The notes under the pieces are model-generated. The model searched no databases. It saw only the letters and a program-made list of their open reading frames with translations, and was not told where the DNA came from. Positions 55,937 to 64,000 of a DNA stretch of 64,000 nt are shown piece by piece. Every line of letters starts with the position of its first letter. Position 1 is the stretch's first letter. Source of the DNA: Enterovibrio norvegicus FF-33 (lineage in GTDB: Bacteria; Pseudomonadota; Gammaproteobacteria; Enterobacterales; Vibrionaceae); NCBI RefSeq assembly GCF_000286835.2, contig NZ_AJYD02000038.1, positions 518,503-582,502 on the forward strand. Direction: 5' to 3'. The position numbers and the translations under genes are program-made.

Positions 55937-58900
55937 ATGGATGTGACACGCAAGAGCAAAGGCTTCACGCTGTCGGCAGTCGCCGTCGCGTGTATGTTTG
56001 CTTTCAACGCGCAAGCAGCAACTGATTGCTCAACAATTCAAGAATGGAAAGGCGACGTTGCTTATGGCGGTGGCTCTACTGTTCAGCAAGATAACAAAGT
56101 CTACACGGCCAACTGGTGGACAATGGGTAACGACCCCATAACGTCATCTGGCTCTTACAAAGAATGGAAAGAAATTGATCAGTGCGATACTGGCGGTTCA
56201 GTGACTCCACCAGAAAACCAAGCACCTACCACATCGCTGGTTTCTCCGACTGCAACCGATAAGATCACTAGCGGTGACGTGGTCGCGCTAAGTGCTGCCG
56301 CAGCAGATACTGATGGCTCTGTTACTAAAGTCGAATTCTTCGTTGATGGCGCGTCAGTCGGTTCAGACACTTCTTCTCCCTACTCTGTAAACTGGACTGC
56401 CGCTGAAGGTGCCCACACGATCACGGTTAAAGCAACCGATGATAAAGGTGCCATCACTGAATCAACAACGCTCAGCGTGACTGTCGACGCAGGCACTGTT
56501 GATCCTGGCAATGAAGCACCAACTGTTTCAGTTGCAACGTCAGCAACAGCCGTTGACCAAGGTGCCGTCGTCACACTAACAGCGGATGCCGCCGATGCAG
56601 ATGGCACAATCGCGAAAGTTGATTTCTACGTCGCCGGCCAATTGAAAGGTTCGGCTGATACGGCACCGTACACGTTTGATTGGATGACAGACAAAGCCGG
56701 TTCAGTTTCTGTCTATGCAAAAGCGACAGATGACAAAGGCGCATCAACCGATTCTGCTCTAATTAGCGTCAGCGTTACTGGCACGCCAACCGTTTCAAAC
56801 TGTCGCCCTGAAGGTCTCTATCAAACAGCGGGACTTAACGTTCCTTACTGTACGATTTATGACGCAGATGGCCGTGAAGATATGGGTGTCGACCACCCTC
56901 GTCGAATTATTGGTTACTTCACAAGCTGGCGTTCGGGTGATGACCCGCAAGCCTCTTACCTGGTTAACGATATTCCATGGGAACAACTCACCCATATCAA
57001 CTATGCGTTCGTGAGCATTGGCTCCGACGGCAACGTGAATATTGGTGATGTTAACGACCCAACAAACGCCGCTGTTGGTAAAGAATGGCCTGGCGTTGAA
57101 ATAGATCCTACACTCGGCTTCAAAGGCCACTTCGGTGCACTCGCTACTTACAAGAAAAAACATGACGTTAAAACACTGATCTCAATCGGTGGTTGGGCGG
57201 AAACAGGCGGTCACTTTGGCACAGACGGTAATCGTGTCGCAGACGGCGGTTTCTACACCATGACCACCAATGCTGACGGTTCTATCAACCATGCAGGCAT
57301 CGAAAAATTCGCTACCTCAGCCGTTGAAATGATCCGTAAGTACAAATTTGACGGTGTGGATATCGATTACGAATACCCAACCTCTATGGCAGGTGCGGGC
57401 AACCCAGATGACAAAAACTTCATGGAGCCGCGTCGTGCGTATCTATGGGCGTCTTATCAAGAGCTGATGCGCGTACTGCGTGAGAAACTCGATCAGGCAT
57501 CGGTTGATGACAATTTTCACTACATGTTGACCATTGCGTCGCCGTCATCAGGTTACTTGCTGCGTGGCATGGAAACCTTCGATGTCACTAAGTACCTCGA
57601 TTACGTCAACATCATGTCTTACGACTTGCATGGTGCTTGGAATGACCACGTTGGTCACAACTCAGCATTGTACGATACAGGTAAAGATTCAGAACTCGCT
57701 GCATGGAATGTCTATGGCACTAGCCAGTATGGCGGCATGGGCTATCTGAACACTGACTGGGCATACCACTACTTCCGTGGTTCTATGCCTGCTGGTCGTA
57801 TCAACATTGGTGTGCCGTATTACACCCGTGGTTGGCAAGATGTCGCCGGTGGCGAGAATGGTCTGTGGGGCAAAGCCGCCCTTCCAAACCAAGCTGAGTG
57901 TTTAGCGGGCACAGGTGAAGGCGAGAAGAACAATTGTGGTAACGGCGCTGTGGGTATCGACAACATGTGGCACGATACCGATCCTAAAGGCAACGAAATG
58001 GGTGCAGGCTCCAACCCAATGTGGCACGCAAAGAACCTTGAAAACGGTATCTTTGGTTCGTACGCGACCGCATATAAGCTTGACCCCGCGAACGACCCAC
58101 AGGACGTATTGACAGGCACCTACGAGCGTAACTACGACAGCGTTGCAGTTGCACCTTGGTTATGGAACGCAGAGAAGAAAGTCTTCCTGTCTACCGAAGA
58201 TGAAGCGTCTGTCAGCGTGAAATCTGACTACATCATCGACAAAGGTATCGGCGGCGTAATGTTCTGGGAATTAGCAGGTGACTATAACTGCTACCTGTTC
58301 GACGCAAACGGTAACCGTACAACGAACGTCGATGACACGGAAAATGCATGTAAGACGGGCAACGGTGAATTCCACATGGGTAACACTATGACCAAAGCGA
58401 TCTACGACAAGTTCGCGGCGGCCACCCCATACGGTAACAAGCTGTCTGATAACCCAATGCCATTGGAAGCTGTGGATATCACTGTTTCAATCGGTGGTTT
58501 CAAAGTAGGCGATCAGAATTACCCAATCAACCCTAAGATCACCTTCACCAACAACACTGGCACTGATTTGCCGGGCGGAACGGAATTCCAATTCGACATT
58601 CCAACCTCTTCGCCGGACAACGCAAAAGATCAGTCTGGTGGCGGTCTGAAAGTGATTGTTTCAGGTCACACCAAGTCTAACAACATTGGTGGCCTTGAGG
58701 GTAACATGCACCGCGCTGCGTTCTCGCTACCAGCATGGAAAGCACTGCCAGCAGGTGATAGCTATGAATTGGATATGGTTTACTACCTGCCAATCTCTGG
58801 TCCCGCTAACTACACCGTTAACATCAACGGTGTCGATTACGCGTTCGCGTTTGAGTACAGTGATTTGCCTTTGGCTGACCTGTCCGGTTCTACCGGTCCA

Positions 58901-59107
58901 ACAGATCCAGGCAACCCAGACCCAGGCACTTGTGATACGACGGGTCTGAGTGTTTACCCAGACTTACCACAAACTGACTGGCAGGGTAATCCAAGCCATG
59001 CTAACACGGGTGACAAGGTCGTTAATGACGGCAAAGTCTATCAAGCCAACTGGTGGACAGCGTCCGTACCAGGAAGCGACGGTAGCTGGTCTAAAGTGTG
59101 TGGCTAA
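55937..59107 (+). CDS. Secreted multidomain GH18 chitinase
   Basis: 1056 residues. Signal peptide 1-30 (ends FNAQAA). Order: CBM5/12-type chitin-binding domain (about 32-88, [10 protein letters not shown]), two bacterial Ig-like repeats (about 95-190 and 195-283, each ending in ATDDKGA...), GH18 catalytic barrel (about 320-830) and, after a module of about 140 residues, a C-terminal CBM5/12 (about 1005-1056, VYQANWWTA). The catalytic DxxDxDxE is D472 to E479 ([10 protein letters not shown]), so the acid Glu is present. Likely secreted by type II secretion and active on solid chitin. A strong terminator follows. Confidence 0.95.
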   Translation: MDVTRKSKGFTLSAVAVACMFAFNAQAATDCSTIQEWKGDVAYGGGSTVQQDNKVYTANWWTMGNDPITSSGSYKEWKEIDQCDTGGSVTPPENQAPTTSLVSPTATDKITSGDVVALSAAAADTDGSVTKVEFFVDGASVGSDTSSPYSVNWTAAEGAHTITVKATDDKGAITESTTLSVTVDAGTVDPGNEAPTVSVATSATAVDQGAVVTLTADAADADGTIAKVDFYVAGQLKGSADTAPYTFDWMTDKAGSVSVYAKATDDKGASTDSALISVSVTGTPTVSNCRPEGLYQTAGLNVPYCTIYDADGREDMGVDHPRRIIGYFTSWRSGDDPQASYLVNDIPWEQLTHINYAFVSIGSDGNVNIGDVNDPTNAAVGKEWPGVEIDPTLGFKGHFGALATYKKKHDVKTLISIGGWAETGGHFGTDGNRVADGGFYTMTTNADGSINHAGIEKFATSAVEMIRKYKFDGVDIDYEYPTSMAGAGNPDDKNFMEPRRAYLWASYQELMRVLREKLDQASVDDNFHYMLTIASPSSGYLLRGMETFDVTKYLDYVNIMSYDLHGAWNDHVGHNSALYDTGKDSELAAWNVYGTSQYGGMGYLNTDWAYHYFRGSMPAGRINIGVPYYTRGWQDVAGGENGLWGKAALPNQAECLAGTGEGEKNNCGNGAVGIDNMWHDTDPKGNEMGAGSNPMWHAKNLENGIFGSYATAYKLDPANDPQDVLTGTYERNYDSVAVAPWLWNAEKKVFLSTEDEASVSVKSDYIIDKGIGGVMFWELAGDYNCYLFDANGNRTTNVDDTENACKTGNGEFHMGNTMTKAIYDKFAAATPYGNKLSDNPMPLEAVDITVSIGGFKVGDQNYPINPKITFTNNTGTDLPGGTEFQFDIPTSSPDNAKDQSGGGLKVIVSGHTKSNNIGGLEGNMHRAAFSLPAWKALPAGDSYELDMVYYLPISGPANYTVNINGVDYAFAFEYSDLPLADLSGSTGPTDPGNPDPGTCDTTGLSVYPDLPQTDWQGNPSHANTGDKVVNDGKVYQANWWTASVPGSDGSWSKVCG

Positions 59108-59144
59108 CGCCAATAGCGCCAGATAACGTTTTAATCTAACCAGA

Positions 59145-59170
59145 GCCGGCTGAAATTAGCCGGCTTTTTT
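59145..59170 (+). terminator. Rho-independent terminator after chitinase
   Basis: Stem GCCGGCT / AGCCGGC with a six-base loop and six T. The T-run overlaps the stop codon of the convergent gene. Confidence 0.9.
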
Positions 59171-60782
59171 AGAACAGCCTGATTCCCACGCTAAACATCA
59201 AACGATGCAGTTCTGGATCGTTATTCACCAGATCTTTGACCAGATTGTATTCCACCCCAACAAACGCTAACTCATCGATACTAAAGCGCAGTCCCGCACT
59301 GCCCATCACGCCGGCTCCAAATTTATCTTGCCCTGCGGTTGGATTGAGATCGCCGATAGTCGCGCCTGTTTCGAGATACAACTCAGGCAACCAGACTTTT
59401 TGAGCGTTTAGCTCCAAACCAAACCCCGCAGATCCCGCTTTGACTGGGCGGCTTATCTCTGCTCGCCCCATGCCATATAAACGCAGCTTAGTGCCAAGTA
59501 GCGAATAAAACTGATGACGGTATTTTAAATCTAACCCAACAGCTCCCTGTCCTGCTTGACCAGCCGCAGAGGTCGCACCTGTCGTGCTAATCCCAAGGAC
59601 GAATGCGTTGGTTTTCATCCACGACGCGAGTGCATTCGGGCTTTCCCATATCAAACCAAAACCACCCGCACTCCCTTGACCCGCTGCCGCCAGAGCCTGC
59701 TTCACGAATTCAGTGCATTGCAACCCAAACAGGTTGTATTTAGGGCGGTCATTACACGTTTTCACTGCAAACTTATACGCCGCATTAAACTGCTCCGCGG
59801 TAAGTTCAAACGACTGTCTCGTCGGGTTGTTTTTGTTGTGTTGGGTTTTATCAGGGTGATGTACACAGCCATCAACGTCAGCGCGGGTATCGTCAGCATC
59901 GAAACCTTCCTTAGGCCAAAAGCCGTACGTCCATAAATTGCCTTTGTCATCTTGCAAGCGTATCCATGAATGCCCGACTTTATGCGTTGCCGGTAACAAC
60001 AAAAATGGCCCTTCTTTATCAGCAAAGACGGTGATGGAAAACTTGCCTGTTTCAGTCGTATTCCCGTCTTTTTTTGAACACTCGTTCGCGCAATCCGCTT
60101 CACTTAAAAACTGCGTAGCAGAACGTCCCGCTTTGGACTGCTGTAATACATGCGTTAATTCGTGTGCGAGCACCTTTTGACCCGACACAGAATGAGGCTG
60201 ATATTGTCCTCGATTGAAGACGATGTTATTCCCGAGGGTATAAGCACGAGCACGCAAACTAGACGCCGAGTCTGCGGCATTCGCATCGTTATGAACACGC
60301 ACATTGCTGAAGTCATAACCGAAGCGTTGTTCCATATCCTGTCGAACATGAACAGAAAGTGGTTCGCCAGCACCAGGCACTCTGCTTTGCAAATGTGAAG
60401 GTATAGAAGGCCTAGATAGAGGCAGCGCTTTTCCCAACGATGACGGCGTCGCACTTCCTCTTTTTTGACAGGCACTGCAAGAATTTCCTGAGGGACTTGA
60501 GGCAGGTTTATTCATCACTTGATTGGCAACATCATCAGCTTCACGTTCTGCACCATCAGAACTAAGGCTGTCTTTGCTCATCATTTGAATCTTTATTGGC
60601 TCTGCCGCGTCTGCGTTCTTAATCGATAGCGGATGATCCGTTTTGTCCTCATGCGCAGGTGTATTGCAGGCACACTGTTTAGATTTCCCCCCAATGGACA
60701 CTCGTTGGTTCAAGCGAGATGCGAGGGAGAACCCCACATCAGGCCTCATCGCAGTGGGTTCTTTCTGAGCAAAAGAAAACAT
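59169..60782 (-). CDS. DUF4157 (eCIS-core) protein fused to a Cys/His hydrolase-like domain and beta-rich tail
   Basis: 537 residues, no signal peptide. Residues about 75-215 are a DUF4157 domain: helix AEREADDVANQVM, RFGYDFSNVRVH, and the metallopeptidase-like HELTH (H207-H211) in LAHELTHVLQQ. CxC and CxxC pairs (C38/C40, C102/C105) precede it. Residues about 245-395 look like an NlpC/P60- or LRAT-like hydrolase: H271 in VGHSWIRL and C356 in GLQCTEFVKQALAAAG. Residues about 415-537 form alternating strands ending in Phe (MFSVGIRLF), like an outer-membrane barrel. DUF4157 is associated with extracellular contractile injection systems and toxins, but no eCIS genes are here. ATG 60782 follows AGGAGG by six bases. 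Confidence 0.82.
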   Translation of the reverse strand: MFSFAQKEPTAMRPDVGFSLASRLNQRVSIGGKSKQCACNTPAHEDKTDHPLSIKNADAAEPIKIQMMSKDSLSSDGAEREADDVANQVMNKPASSPSGNSCSACQKRGSATPSSLGKALPLSRPSIPSHLQSRVPGAGEPLSVHVRQDMEQRFGYDFSNVRVHNDANAADSASSLRARAYTLGNNIVFNRGQYQPHSVSGQKVLAHELTHVLQQSKAGRSATQFLSEADCANECSKKDGNTTETGKFSITVFADKEGPFLLLPATHKVGHSWIRLQDDKGNLWTYGFWPKEGFDADDTRADVDGCVHHPDKTQHNKNNPTRQSFELTAEQFNAAYKFAVKTCNDRPKYNLFGLQCTEFVKQALAAAGQGSAGGFGLIWESPNALASWMKTNAFVLGISTTGATSAAGQAGQGAVGLDLKYRHQFYSLLGTKLRLYGMGRAEISRPVKAGSAGFGLELNAQKVWLPELYLETGATIGDLNPTAGQDKFGAGVMGSAGLRFSIDELAFVGVEYNLVKDLVNNDPELHRLMFSVGIRLF

Positions 60783-61074
60783 CCATCGCCTCCTGATGAC
60801 AGGCTGTAAGTATCTCAACCGTCTAAATTTGGGTTAACTCTAGTTGATGTGTCCTCCACTGCACTGCATACGTGAAAGAAGTCATACATTCTTTACAAGG
60901 CTATAAAAAAACCTGACAACAGAGAGGCGACGACCACTTAAGGTAATTGAATCTAAAACTGAATGATTTTTCATACAAATAGAGTGCTATTCTTCCCCGC
61001 AGAGTCGTATCATGTGGTCAACTTCTGCCGATAACTTCCTATCGCCGATCATTACTCTGTATTCCGAAGGTTTC

Positions 61075-62904
61075 ATGATTTACAAACTCTTTGAGCGTGT
61101 CACTAGGGCATTTCCCCCTGAACAACCAGAGCAGCCACCCAATACTTTGCTCGCCTTTTGCCGTCACTACACCAAGGGCTTTGAAAGGCCATTGGTCGCA
61201 ATGTCGTTTCTGACCGCGCTAATCGCGATTGCAGAAGTCTCTCTATTTGGTTTCATGGGCAAACTGGTTGACTGGCTGACCCACCAAGACAAAGCGACGT
61301 TTCTCGCACACGAAGGCAATACGCTGATCTGGATGGGTGTATTGGTCCTTATTGTTATGCCCCTGCTGGTCTCCTTACACTCCCTTGTTTTACACCAGTC
61401 GTTGCTTGGCAATTACCCCATGTCTATCCGCTGGCTGGCACACCGCTATTTACTTAAACAGAGTATCGGGTTTTACCAAAATGACTTCGCAGGACGCATT
61501 GCCACTAAAGTGATGCAAACCGCCTTGTCGATACGTGAAACCGTGATGAAATTACTGGATGTCGCGGTTTATATCGCGGTGTATTTCACCACCATGCTCG
61601 TCATGGTGGGGCAAGCAGACATTCGCTTGATGATCCCGCTTATCATCTGGCTCATGGCGTATATCTGTATTCAGATGTACTTCGTGCCACGATTGAAAGC
61701 CGTTTCGACAGAACAGGCCGACGCGCGCTCGCTCATGACCGGACGCATTGTTGACAGCTACACCAACATTGCCACCGTGAAACTCTTCTCACACACAGAC
61801 AGAGAAACCGCGTACGCAGAAGAAGGCATGGATACCTTCCTTGATACCGTTCATCGCCAAATGCGCTTAGCGACAGGCTTCAATATCGCCGTTGAAATCA
61901 TTAACTATGCCTTGGTTTTCGCCATCAGTGCGATTTCAATATGGCTATGGCTTGATTCAGCCATCTCCATAGGTGCCATCGCTATCGCTGTCAGTCTTGC
62001 GCTGCGAATCAATGGCATGTCCAAGTGGATCATGTGGGAGATCGGCGCGCTGTTCGAGAACATAGGGACAGTGGTTGATGGCATGGCCACATTGGCGAAG
62101 CCTGTAGAAGTTACTGATGCACCAAATGCACCCGTACTGACAGTGCCGAACGGTGAGATTTCATTCAGTGATGTCAGCTTCCACTATGGTGAAGGCAAAG
62201 GCGTGATTGAGAAGCTGAACCTCACCATCAAGCCGGGTGAAAAAGTCGGTCTGGTCGGGCGCTCTGGTGCGGGCAAGTCAACCATGGTGAACCTGCTGAT
62301 GCGTTTTCATGATGTCGAAGGCGGTAAAATCAAAATCGACGGTCAGACTATCTCCGCGGTCACACAAGATTCATTACGCGCGAACATTGGCATGGTGACA
62401 CAAGACACCTCGCTGCTGCATCGCTCGATTAGAGACAACATCTTGTACGGCAACCCCGATGCAAGTGAAGAAGCCATGTTGGATGCGAGTAAAAAAGCGC
62501 AAGCGCATGATTTCATCAAACAGCTTAGCGACACACACGGTAACCATGGCTATGACTCTCAAGTTGGCGAGCGCGGTGTGAAACTGTCGGGCGGTCAACG
62601 TCAACGCGTGGCGATTTCTCGTGTATTGTTAAAAGACGCGCCTATTTTGATTTTGGACGAAGCCACTTCCGCATTGGATTCCGAAGTTGAAGCCGCGATT
62701 CAAGAAAGCCTCTATGAACTGATGCAAGGCAAAACCGTGATTGCGATTGCTCACCGATTGTCGACGATTGCAGCGATGGACCGACTCATCGTGCTCGATA
62801 ACGGTGAAATTGCCGAAGAAGGGACGCACCAAGAATTGATTGCCAGCGGCGGGATTTACGCACAGCTTTGGCGACATCAAACGGGTGGGTTTATTGGCGA
62901 TTAA
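61075..62904 (+). CDS. ABC transporter, fused permease and ATPase (exporter type)
   Basis: About 609 residues. Six-helix type I exporter membrane domain (about 35-330) followed by an ATPase domain: Walker A GRSGAGKST, signature LSGGQRQRVAISRVL, Walker B ILILDEATSALDSE and H-loop IAIAHRLST. Half-transporter of the MsbA/MdlB group, working as a dimer; substrate unknown. I choose ATG 61075, five bases after GAAGG; an upstream ATG at 61012 would add 21 residues. Confidence 0.93.
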   Translation: MIYKLFERVTRAFPPEQPEQPPNTLLAFCRHYTKGFERPLVAMSFLTALIAIAEVSLFGFMGKLVDWLTHQDKATFLAHEGNTLIWMGVLVLIVMPLLVSLHSLVLHQSLLGNYPMSIRWLAHRYLLKQSIGFYQNDFAGRIATKVMQTALSIRETVMKLLDVAVYIAVYFTTMLVMVGQADIRLMIPLIIWLMAYICIQMYFVPRLKAVSTEQADARSLMTGRIVDSYTNIATVKLFSHTDRETAYAEEGMDTFLDTVHRQMRLATGFNIAVEIINYALVFAISAISIWLWLDSAISIGAIAIAVSLALRINGMSKWIMWEIGALFENIGTVVDGMATLAKPVEVTDAPNAPVLTVPNGEISFSDVSFHYGEGKGVIEKLNLTIKPGEKVGLVGRSGAGKSTMVNLLMRFHDVEGGKIKIDGQTISAVTQDSLRANIGMVTQDTSLLHRSIRDNILYGNPDASEEAMLDASKKAQAHDFIKQLSDTHGNHGYDSQVGERGVKLSGGQRQRVAISRVLLKDAPILILDEATSALDSEVEAAIQESLYELMQGKTVIAIAHRLSTIAAMDRLIVLDNGEIAEEGTHQELIASGGIYAQLWRHQTGGFIGD

Positions 62905-62935
62905 TCTTTGCCAATCTCCAATAACAACCAAGATA

Positions 62936-62963
62936 ACGGGTGCGAATCGCACCCGTTTTTTTT
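62936..62963 (+). terminator. Rho-independent terminator after ABC exporter
   Basis: Stem AACGGGTGCGA / TCGCACCCGTT immediately followed by a T-run. Confidence 0.9.
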
Positions 62964-63045
62964 AACTATCGCACACACGCTTTCGCATTTATGAGACTCC
63001 TCTCCTACCCTTAATTTGAAATCATACTGATTAAAGGAAGGACAC

Positions 63046-63297
63046 ATGTCATTGAGCAAGCTTGCCGCAAAATCTACATTTATCGCCCTACTCGCATTGG
63101 GTCTGAATGCATGTTCAGGCCATGACCCTGTCCCAGAAAGCGAATGCGGCAAAGTCGTTAGCCATGCGCAAAAAGTGCTTGGCGCGATGGCACCATCAGC
63201 GGGAGAATTAATGGGTCAGTGCAAGTCAGCGTCTGACAGCGAGCGCGGATGTGTGCTTGCAGCCACCAAAAAAGGTCAACTGGCGCAGTGCCTATAG
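63046..63297 (+). CDS. Small lipoprotein of unknown function
   Basis: 83 residues with a type II signal peptide and lipobox LNAC (C23). The mature part of about 60 residues contains four Cys (after the lipid Cys: SECGK, GQCKS, GCVLA, QCL), suggesting two disulfides in the periplasm. Ribosome site AAGGAAGG upstream. I do not recognise the family. Confidence 0.8.
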   Translation: MSLSKLAAKSTFIALLALGLNACSGHDPVPESECGKVVSHAQKVLGAMAPSAGELMGQCKSASDSERGCVLAATKKGQLAQCL

Positions 63298-63346
63298 CGG
63301 TGAAATATATCGTATAATGGCCCCGTTATTTTAGCGGGAGCCATTT

Positions 63347-63604
63347 ATGCAACGTTCCACCCTCGTCGGCTTGAAAGTCGGCTTGATAGCCCTTTTTATC
63401 TTTGTCGCCATGATAGGCATGAGTACTAACGCGCCAGCGACAGAATGGCTAAAAGAAGCATTCCTTGGTATCAGTTTTGCGTTCGCATTTGGGCTAGGTG
63501 CGCCAGAAGCACTGGCTTACGCGTTGGGCGCCGTTGTCTTTGTTGCGGTCTTCTGTGCGGGTTACTTTGTTGGAAAAAAAGCCTCTGCGAAACTAGATAA
63601 ATAA
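63347..63604 (+). CDS. Small two-helix membrane protein of unknown function
   Basis: 85 residues: hydrophobic segments about 7-25 and 55-75, with a shorter one between (about 37-52), and a Lys-rich C-terminus (GKKASAKLDK). The start follows GGGAG. It is 49 bases downstream of the lipoprotein gene and could be cotranscribed. Not recognised. Confidence 0.7.
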   Translation: MQRSTLVGLKVGLIALFIFVAMIGMSTNAPATEWLKEAFLGISFAFAFGLGAPEALAYALGAVVFVAVFCAGYFVGKKASAKLDK

Positions 63605-63617
63605 CCAAGTCCACTCT

Positions 63618-63659
63618 AAAGCGAGCTGCGCAGATACCCTTTGTGCTAGCTCGCTTTTG
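63618..63659 (+). terminator. Rho-independent terminator
   Basis: Ten-base stem AAAGCGAGCT / AGCTCGCTTT with a 20-base loop and TTTTGT tail. Confidence 0.75.
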
Positions 63660-63825
63660 TCCCAATGCGGTTTATGGTGATCACTCTAAACCGTTTATGC
63701 CCCATTCCTTCTTAGAGTATTTGCCCCAAGCAAAGTTCTGACGCCCCGTTCGCATTAGGAAATATTATCCAAAACTGTCATTTCTAAAATTATTTAGTCA
63801 CTCAAACAACCGATGGAGGTGGAGC

Positions 63826-64000
63826 ATGGTGACTATTAATAAACAGAGAAGACACTTAGGACAAAAGAAGCCATTTAAACTCGAAGATATCTGGCGGATC
63901 CGCACGCGCCTTGAGATAGAGGGCAATCAGATGGAACTGGCGCTTTTAGATCTCGCGATTGACTGTAAACTCCGGTCTTGTGACTTACATAGAATGAGGG
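63826..64000 (+). CDS. Tyrosine recombinase/integrase, 5' end only (cut by window)
   Basis: The last 175 bases are open from ATG 63826, preceded by a strong GGAGGTGGAG ribosome site. The 58 residues include KPFKLEDIWRIRTRLEIEG and LALLDLAIDCKLRSCDLHRM, matching the N-terminal core-binding part of short tyrosine-type recombinases common in gammaproteobacterial genomes and plasmids. The catalytic R-H-R-Y residues lie beyond the window, so activity cannot be judged. It marks a possible mobile-element boundary at the right edge. Confidence 0.8.
   Translation, partial: MVTINKQRRHLGQKKPFKLEDIWRIRTRLEIEGNQMELALLDLAIDCKLRSCDLHRMR

Noticed and set aside
1-64000. CRISPR array, rRNA operon or prophage
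   Set aside because: No regularly spaced direct repeats, no rRNA-like sequence and no phage structural genes; contractile-tail-like genes are explained by the complete T6SS.

Overview
The window is a chromosomal segment of a marine gammaproteobacterium, most likely a member of the Vibrionaceae (Vibrio, Grimontia, Enterovibrio or Photobacterium relatives). This rests on the chitin-degrading enzymes, the Vibrio-like type VI secretion genes and the housekeeping run YccA-type protein / TusE / acylphosphatase / RlmI. The genus is an inference. Protein families were assigned by reading the sequence; no database search was possible.

Layout. 1-4.9 kb: a FUSC-type membrane protein, an unrecognised protein that looks like two tandem HTH-like units, and a secreted GH20 chitobiase. 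5.2-8.8 kb (+): vgrG, a DUF6931-type gene, a PAAR spike-tip gene and a LysE-family exporter. 8.8-33.7 kb (-): one nearly uninterrupted T6SS operon, in transcription order tssA, hcp, tssB, tssC, a second tssC, tssE, tssF, tssG, tssH/clpV, a four-gene accessory module (D-Ala-D-Ala-ligase-like ATP-grasp enzyme, sensor-MFS fusion, TrpX-like binding protein, SBP_bac_3 binding protein), FHA protein, tssJ, tssK, tssL, tssM and a divergent kinase. Hairpins followed by U-runs after hcp and after tssC suggest that the abundant tube and sheath proteins are expressed above the rest.

33.7-39.2 kb: divergent from tssA is a 214-residue protein with a Thr-Cys-His arrangement (T47, C53, H70) matching the spacing of CheD-type glutamine deamidases and resembling N-terminal Asn amidases. 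Then come an AraC regulator, divergently paired with a domain-permuted GH3 glycosidase, and tRNA-Ser(UGA). 39.7-43.9 kb: an aapJQMP amino-acid ABC transporter. 44.1-49.1 kb: Bax1-inhibitor family protein, tusE, acyP, a chemoreceptor, rlmI and a DUF2057 protein.

49.2-55.5 kb (-): methylcitrate pathway operon in transcription order gntR-prpB-prpC-prpD-prpE. Three TGTCGACA palindromes lie upstream, and a strong terminator-like hairpin separates prpD from prpE. 55.9-59.1 kb: a multidomain GH18 chitinase. 59.2-60.8 kb (-): a DUF4157 (eCIS-core) protein joined to a Cys/His hydrolase-like domain and a beta-rich C-terminus. 61.1-62.9 kb: an ABC exporter. 63.0-64.0 kb: two small envelope proteins and the 5' end of a tyrosine recombinase cut by the window edge.

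The best candidates for undescribed biology are the ATP-grasp/sensor-MFS/binding-protein module embedded in the T6SS operon, the CheD/NTAN1-like protein beside tssA, and the orphan DUF4157 protein.
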